Shown: in pieces, positions 5,932 through 9,163 of the stretch
Position numbering within the stretch: the first letter of the stretch is position 1
How the letters are laid out: every line of letters starts with the position of its first letter
Assembly (NCBI GenBank): GCA_964579415.1
Contig: CAZOGW010000120.1
Span: forward strand, 1 to 9,163
Direction of reading: 5' to 3'
Source of the DNA: CAZOGW01 sp964579415
GTDB lineage: Bacteria > Actinomycetota > Acidimicrobiia > Spongiisociales > UBA5794
DNA: 9,163 bases
Program-made: the position numbers and the translations under genes
Notes under the pieces: model-generated
Databases searched by the model: none
Seen by the model: the letters and a program-made list of their open reading frames with translations, nothing else
Told to the model about the DNA's origin: nothing

Positions 5932-7787
5932 GCCGGCTCCTCGACGAACTTGTTGCGAGGCGTCTCCGCCGGGACCGCCAGTACCCACCTCTCGGCTTCA
6001 CCCTGGCGCCCGGCGGGGCTGAAACCCAGGTCCTCATAGAGACTCGCGACCAGCCGGTTGCGTTCCGTTGGCAGGTAGGTACCACGGATCGTCTTGAGCC
6101 CGCGCCGCCGGGCCTCGGCGACGAGGTGGGCCAGCACGGTGCGCTCCAGGGTGCGCCCGATCACCCGGCAGCTCATCACCCACGTCTCGACTTCGAGGGC
6201 GGCCCCCTCCTCGGTGGCGAAGACGACACACACCAGCCCGTGGTCGGCGAGCCTGTCCCGCAGACGGAGGGTGAACGTGGCGGCGCCCGGGTCCGCCATG
6301 AAGCGGCGCACCGCCACCTCGTCGTGGCGCCGCGTGGTCAGGTTGAACTGGTTGGTCTTGCCGAGGAGTTGGACCGTGCGGGGCAGGCTTACCTCGTCGA
6401 CGGGGGCGACCTCGGCGGTCATCGCCAGGTCGCGGTAGAAGTCCTCGATGGAGGCGGATGTCTCCCGCACCGACGCGGCGGCGGCGATGGCGCGGTACCC
6501 GGCTGCCCGCTCCCGGTCCTCGTCGGTGAGCCGGGCCGTCTCGAACAGCAGGCTCCCCGCCACCGCGGCGACATATCCGGACGGATCGCCGGGAAGGTCG
6601 ATCACCTCGACCTCGGGGAGAGCACGGCGCACCAACTCGCGCTCGGCGGGGTTGTCGTCGACGAACACCAGCGAGTCGAGCCCGAGGTTGAGGGTGGCGG
6701 CGATACGGCGCAACCCGTCGGGTTTGGGAGCCCAATCGGCAACGAACACCGCCACGTCGTCCTCGGCGAGCACCATGTCGGGATGCCGGCGGAAGGGGAG
6801 CCGCGCCGTCTCCGGGTCGTTCTTGGAAGATACGGCGAGGACCACGCCCCGCTCCGACAGCGCCTTGCAGTACGCCTGGAAGGCGCTGTACGCCTCTCCC
6901 TCGGGTGATCCCTGCCCGAGCCGTATGCCCTCCACGCCGTCGTCGCCGATGATGCCACCCCACAGGGTCCCGTCGAGGTCGACAACGAGCACCTTGCGGG
7001 TGAGCCCCAGTTGGGCAGCCAGTGCCGCCGCGGTGTGGCGGGCCAGTGTAGGGAGGGCGCCCAGCGACACCGCCTGCTTCGAGGCGTACCAGTAGCGGTC
7101 GTCGAACCATCCGTCCTTGCCGAAGGAGGATGCGACGGCCTCGCAGTCGACGATGGAGACTCCGGCCGGCGCCGCCGCGGCCAGGGACCTGTTGAGATCG
7201 CCCAGCATCGAGCTGCGAAGGTCGGGCATGTGGGCGGCCAGATGGCCGTGAACCGCGTCGGGACGCACCGCGAAGTTGTGCTGCACCACCCGGGCACCGC
7301 AGTGCTCCATCACCTGGCGCCACAATCCCTGCCACCGGCCGGATTCGGCGGCGACCGCCGCCTCGGGGTCGCCGGACCGTGCCGGGAGTTGGGCGGCGTG
7401 TTCGTCGGTGGCGATCACGACGATGTCCGGGGAGAAACCGTACAGCTCGCTGTCGGCGGAGAGGATCTCCTGCTGGTACTGGTCGAAACCGGTCTCGAGG
7501 ACGTCGACCCAGACCCAGAAGCGGAGGGCCGCCAGGCGGAGCAGCCCGGCGAACTGAGTGAGAGTGGAGTTGCCGACGACACCGACCCGGGCCTGACGCA
7601 CCGCTGCCGCGGCTGCAGCCGGTTGCAGTGAGTCGAGCAGCCGGGCGCCACCCATCCAGGCGGCGAAGTCGTCCCCGGTCGAGGCCAGCCGGCGCAGTTC
7701 TGCGACGGCGGCGGAAGGATCCGCGGCGGCGAGCGATGTGGCCCGCGCCAGGTGGTCGCGGGCTTCCTGCGGTGAGGTGTCAGCCAT
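5919..7787 (-). CDS. FkbH-like protein: SGNH-like, HAD-IIIC and acyltransferase domains
   Basis: A 622-residue protein. Residues about 66-255 form an SGNH-like N-terminal region (VGVVGNSTLTQFAG at 68-81, FDQYQQEIL at 101-109). Residues about 265-400 are a HAD-IIIC domain: VVDLDGTLWGG with Asp270 and Asp272, SSKND at 320-324, Lys355 in WAPKPDG, and FVDDNP at 375-380. Residues about 455-610 match the FkbH acyltransferase-like end, with KTNQFNLTTRR (477-487) and MSCRVIGRTLE (538-548). Characterised FkbH-type enzymes dephosphorylate 1,3-bisphosphoglycerate and pass the glyceryl unit to an acyl carrier protein. The full-length layout and the adjacent carrier gene fit that role; the actual acyl unit is inferred. 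All key HAD residues are present. Its ATG overlaps the upstream acyltransferase gene by 8 bases and no strong Shine-Dalgarno is seen, so it depends on coupled translation. Confidence 0.92.
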   Translation of the reverse strand: MADTSPQEARDHLARATSLAAADPSAAVAELRRLASTGDDFAAWMGGARLLDSLQPAAAAAAVRQARVGVVGNSTLTQFAGLLRLAALRFWVWVDVLETGFDQYQQEILSADSELYGFSPDIVVIATDEHAAQLPARSGDPEAAVAAESGRWQGLWRQVMEHCGARVVQHNFAVRPDAVHGHLAAHMPDLRSSMLGDLNRSLAAAAPAGVSIVDCEAVASSFGKDGWFDDRYWYASKQAVSLGALPTLARHTAAALAAQLGLTRKVLVVDLDGTLWGGIIGDDGVEGIRLGQGSPEGEAYSAFQAYCKALSERGVVLAVSSKNDPETARLPFRRHPDMVLAEDDVAVFVADWAPKPDGLRRIAATLNLGLDSLVFVDDNPAERELVRRALPEVEVIDLPGDPSGYVAAVAGSLLFETARLTDEDRERAAGYRAIAAAASVRETSASIEDFYRDLAMTAEVAPVDEVSLPRTVQLLGKTNQFNLTTRRHDEVAVRRFMADPGAATFTLRLRDRLADHGLVCVVFATEEGAALEVETWVMSCRVIGRTLERTVLAHLVAEARRRGLKTIRGTYLPTERNRLVASLYEDLGFSPAGRQGEAERWVLAVPAETPRNKFVEEPAWAH

Positions 7788-8322
7788 CTTCGGGGGGCGG
7801 GGAGGTGGCCGGGTGGATGAGCCGCGCCGGGGTGGCGAATGCGGTGGCGCCCGGGGGCACGTCGGTCATCACCACTGCATTGGGGCCGATGCGGGCCCCG
7901 TCGCCTACGGTGATCGACCCGATGATGATCGCCCCGGCGCCCACCTGCACTCCGTTGCCCAGGGTGGGGCCGCTGTCGGGGTCGACGCCGTCGACGGCGC
8001 CCAGGGTGACGCCGTGCAGGATCTGGCAGTCGTCGCCGATCTTGGCGTAGCGGTGGATGACGATCCCCCCCTGATGGATGATGTGGAATCGTCGGCCGAT
8101 GGTGGCGGTGGGGTGGAGTTCGATGCCGTAGTGGTTGCGGATCCAGCGGAAGGCACCGTTGAGCAGGATCGTCAATGGGAGGCGGAGCGCCCGAATCGGG
8201 ATGGTGAGCCGCCAAACGTTCAGCCGGTACACCAGCATCGCCCGGAACCCGGGCTTGGTGGCGTCACGGCGGTAGGTCTGGTAGTCCTCGCGGACGAGGT
8301 CGAGGACATCCGACAAGGCCAT
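7780..8322 (-). CDS. CysE-like left-handed beta-helix acyltransferase
   Basis: A 180-residue hexapeptide-repeat transferase. Residues 1-64 are a helical N-terminus (VREDYQTYRRDATKPGFRAMLVYRL). Hexapeptide repeats follow from about 66 to 170 (ATIGRR, AKIGDD, GVTLGA, VQVGAG, ARIGPN), as in serine acetyltransferase. His83 (FHIIHQGG) matches the catalytic His of CysE, but Glu68 stands where CysE has its partner Asp, and the R-H-P-K-I segment that contacts serine in CysE is replaced by SGPTLG (117-122). It may therefore use a different acceptor. It is the first gene of an operon with an FkbH-like protein and an acyl carrier protein, so it could transfer the carrier-bound acyl unit. The ATG at 8322 fits the family start, with AGGA ten bases upstream; an in-frame ATG at 8394 would add 24 hydrophilic residues and has no usable Shine-Dalgarno. 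Confidence 0.85.
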   Translation of the reverse strand: MALSDVLDLVREDYQTYRRDATKPGFRAMLVYRLNVWRLTIPIRALRLPLTILLNGAFRWIRNHYGIELHPTATIGRRFHIIHQGGIVIHRYAKIGDDCQILHGVTLGAVDGVDPDSGPTLGNGVQVGAGAIIIGSITVGDGARIGPNAVVMTDVPPGATAFATPARLIHPATSPPPEDG

Positions 8323-8563
8323 CGGAGGCCGTTCCTGGGTCCTCCGGCCCCGCTCGCCCTCTCCCTCGACGGGTCGGTGTGCTGCCACGCTCATATGCGC
8401 GTTCGAGTCTCCATAGCTCGCTCGGGCCGCGCATCCCTTCTGAGGGCGTCCGACGCGGGATCCCGATTGTCTGGTGCCTCCTGCCCCGCCCTAGGCCGAG
8501 GCTACGCCGTGTCCGTCGGACCGGCCGCGGCGATGGTGAGAGTAACCGCTTTCTCCAAATGCG
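8323..8563. other. Non-coding gap upstream of the acyltransferase-FkbH-ACP operon
   Basis: This 241-bp gap should hold the operon's promoter on the minus strand. I find no convincing -35/-10 pair. Visible structure is limited to the perfect palindrome CGGGATCCCG (8456-8465) and a small hairpin, GTCC-GTC-GGAC (8511-8521). If translation of the acyltransferase starts at 8394 instead, the gap shrinks by 72 bp. Confidence 0.4.
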
Positions 8564-9157
8564 CTAATGGATGGAACTGGGTTGGTGGTCTCCCGGGCCG
8601 GATGGTCGACGCGGCCTCTGCCTGAGGCCGTCGGCGACGGCGTTGAGGACTGCGGAGCGGGGCTCTCCCGGAGCCTGCCGCTTGTTGGGCATCATATCCG
8701 GGGGACGGATGGCGTGGGGGATGATCGCACCCTGGGCGGTGGCGACGGTCACCAGACGTCGGGTAGCCACCGCAGGGACGCCGAGCCATCCGGCGGCGGC
8801 GACGGTGCCGGCGCGCTTGGCTCCCCGGCTCGCCGGTAGGACCAGCGCCACCACCTCGGCCGTCTCGGCGCGCATCCCGTGGGCGTGCAACTCGATCCGC
8901 CCCCAAAGCGCTACCGCCCCGTTCACCAGATCGCCGGTCCCCAGCGAGGCCGTGCGGGCGAACGGGGTGTAGCGGGCGTAGAAGCCGCACGAGCATCCCT
9001 TGGCCGGGGCCGGGTGCGCGTCGGTGGCGAGGCACCGTGACGCCTGCGGGCCGGGCTCCCAGCGGTACGAAGCGTGGGTGGACCACAACTCTCCGCCGGC
9101 CACACGGAACTGGCGGAAGCCGATCACCGCGGTCACCAGGTCGGGGGCCGGTCCCAT
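8564..9157 (-). CDS. Uncharacterised protein with C-x-C-G-x-Y-A motif
   Basis: A protein of about 197 residues with the pattern of an uncharacterised family common in Actinobacteria. It has an opening VIGFRQFRV (residues 11-19) with GELWS, a lone Cys42, APAKGCSCGFYAR (51-61) with Cys55 and Cys57, then GAVALWGRIELHAHGMRAETAEVVAL (80-105) and a late GVPAVATRRL segment (126-135). Cys42, Cys55 and Cys57 could bind a metal, but this is inference. The last 40 residues are Arg/Pro-rich and low in complexity. The ATG at 9157 gives a typical start, but only two codons remain before the window edge and both are open, so the true start could lie outside. It is on the same strand as the acyltransferase operon but 241 bp upstream, so probably separate. 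Confidence 0.72.
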   Translation of the reverse strand: MGPAPDLVTAVIGFRQFRVAGGELWSTHASYRWEPGPQASRCLATDAHPAPAKGCSCGFYARYTPFARTASLGTGDLVNGAVALWGRIELHAHGMRAETAEVVALVLPASRGAKRAGTVAAAGWLGVPAVATRRLVTVATAQGAIIPHAIRPPDMMPNKRQAPGEPRSAVLNAVADGLRQRPRRPSGPGDHQPSSIH

Positions 9158-9163
9158 CGGGTC

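Noticed and set aside
5922..6908. A 328-codon plus-strand open frame antisense to the FkbH gene
   Set aside because: The minus-strand frame carries all FkbH motifs in order. The antisense product has no recognisable motif.
5689..7787. Part of a polyketide or NRPS cluster
   Set aside because: FkbH and ACP genes occur in such clusters, but no ketosynthase, acyltransferase module, adenylation or condensation domain is seen in the window. Flanking sequence could change this.
7738..8625. A 295-codon plus-strand open frame antisense to the acyltransferase
   Set aside because: The product is dominated by Gly, Val, Asp and Ala runs that mirror hexapeptide repeats read backwards; no family features and no ribosome binding site.
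8502..9086. A 194-codon minus-strand frame overlapping the Cys-motif protein
   Set aside because: It is a frame-shifted shadow of the 8564-9157 gene, Arg/Pro/Gly-rich and without the motif pattern seen in the chosen frame.

Overview
The window is GC-rich, gene-dense bacterial DNA with mixed start codons (ATG, one GTG), little intergenic space and TAnnnT-type -10 elements. A divergent CGNR-regulator/EamA-exporter pair and a C-x-C-G-x-Y-A hypothetical protein are both familiar from Actinobacteria. I infer an actinobacterium, possibly a poorly cultured lineage; no rRNA or other marker gene is present to place it. I see no tRNA, rRNA, insertion sequence, phage gene or CRISPR array. The genes look chromosomal, with no sign of recent transfer.

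Layout from left to right. (1) 1-1467: the N-terminal part of a CGNR/ABATE-type regulator (minus strand, running off the left edge) is divergent from an EamA (DMT) exporter, with two dyads in the 90-bp gap. (2) 1509-2360: a PhzF-family isomerase/epimerase on the minus strand, converging on the exporter and probably leaderless. (3) 2534-4447: a secreted S15-family (PepX/CocE-like) serine hydrolase on the plus strand, divergent from the PhzF gene and closed by a very strong hairpin at 4471-4504. (4) 4538-5400: a translationally coupled ArsR regulator/SRPBCC (AHSA1) pair on the minus strand, behind a promoter covered by two matching inverted-repeat operators. (5) 5484-5688: a non-coding gap ending in a short heptamer tandem repeat. 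(6) 5689-8322: a tightly overlapping minus-strand operon encoding a CysE-like hexapeptide acyltransferase, a three-part FkbH-like HAD protein and a stand-alone acyl carrier protein. (7) 8564-9157: an uncharacterised Cys-containing protein on the minus strand.

The most interesting unit is (6). FkbH-type proteins take a three-carbon unit from a phosphoglycerate-type donor and load it onto an acyl carrier protein. Here the FkbH protein sits with its own carrier and a transferase that resembles serine acetyltransferase but lacks a segment linked to amino-acid substrate binding. No ketosynthase, adenylation or condensation gene is present in the window. A plausible but untested reading is a compact three-protein system that makes glyceryl-ACP, or a related hydroxyacyl-ACP, and transfers the acyl group to an unknown acceptor.
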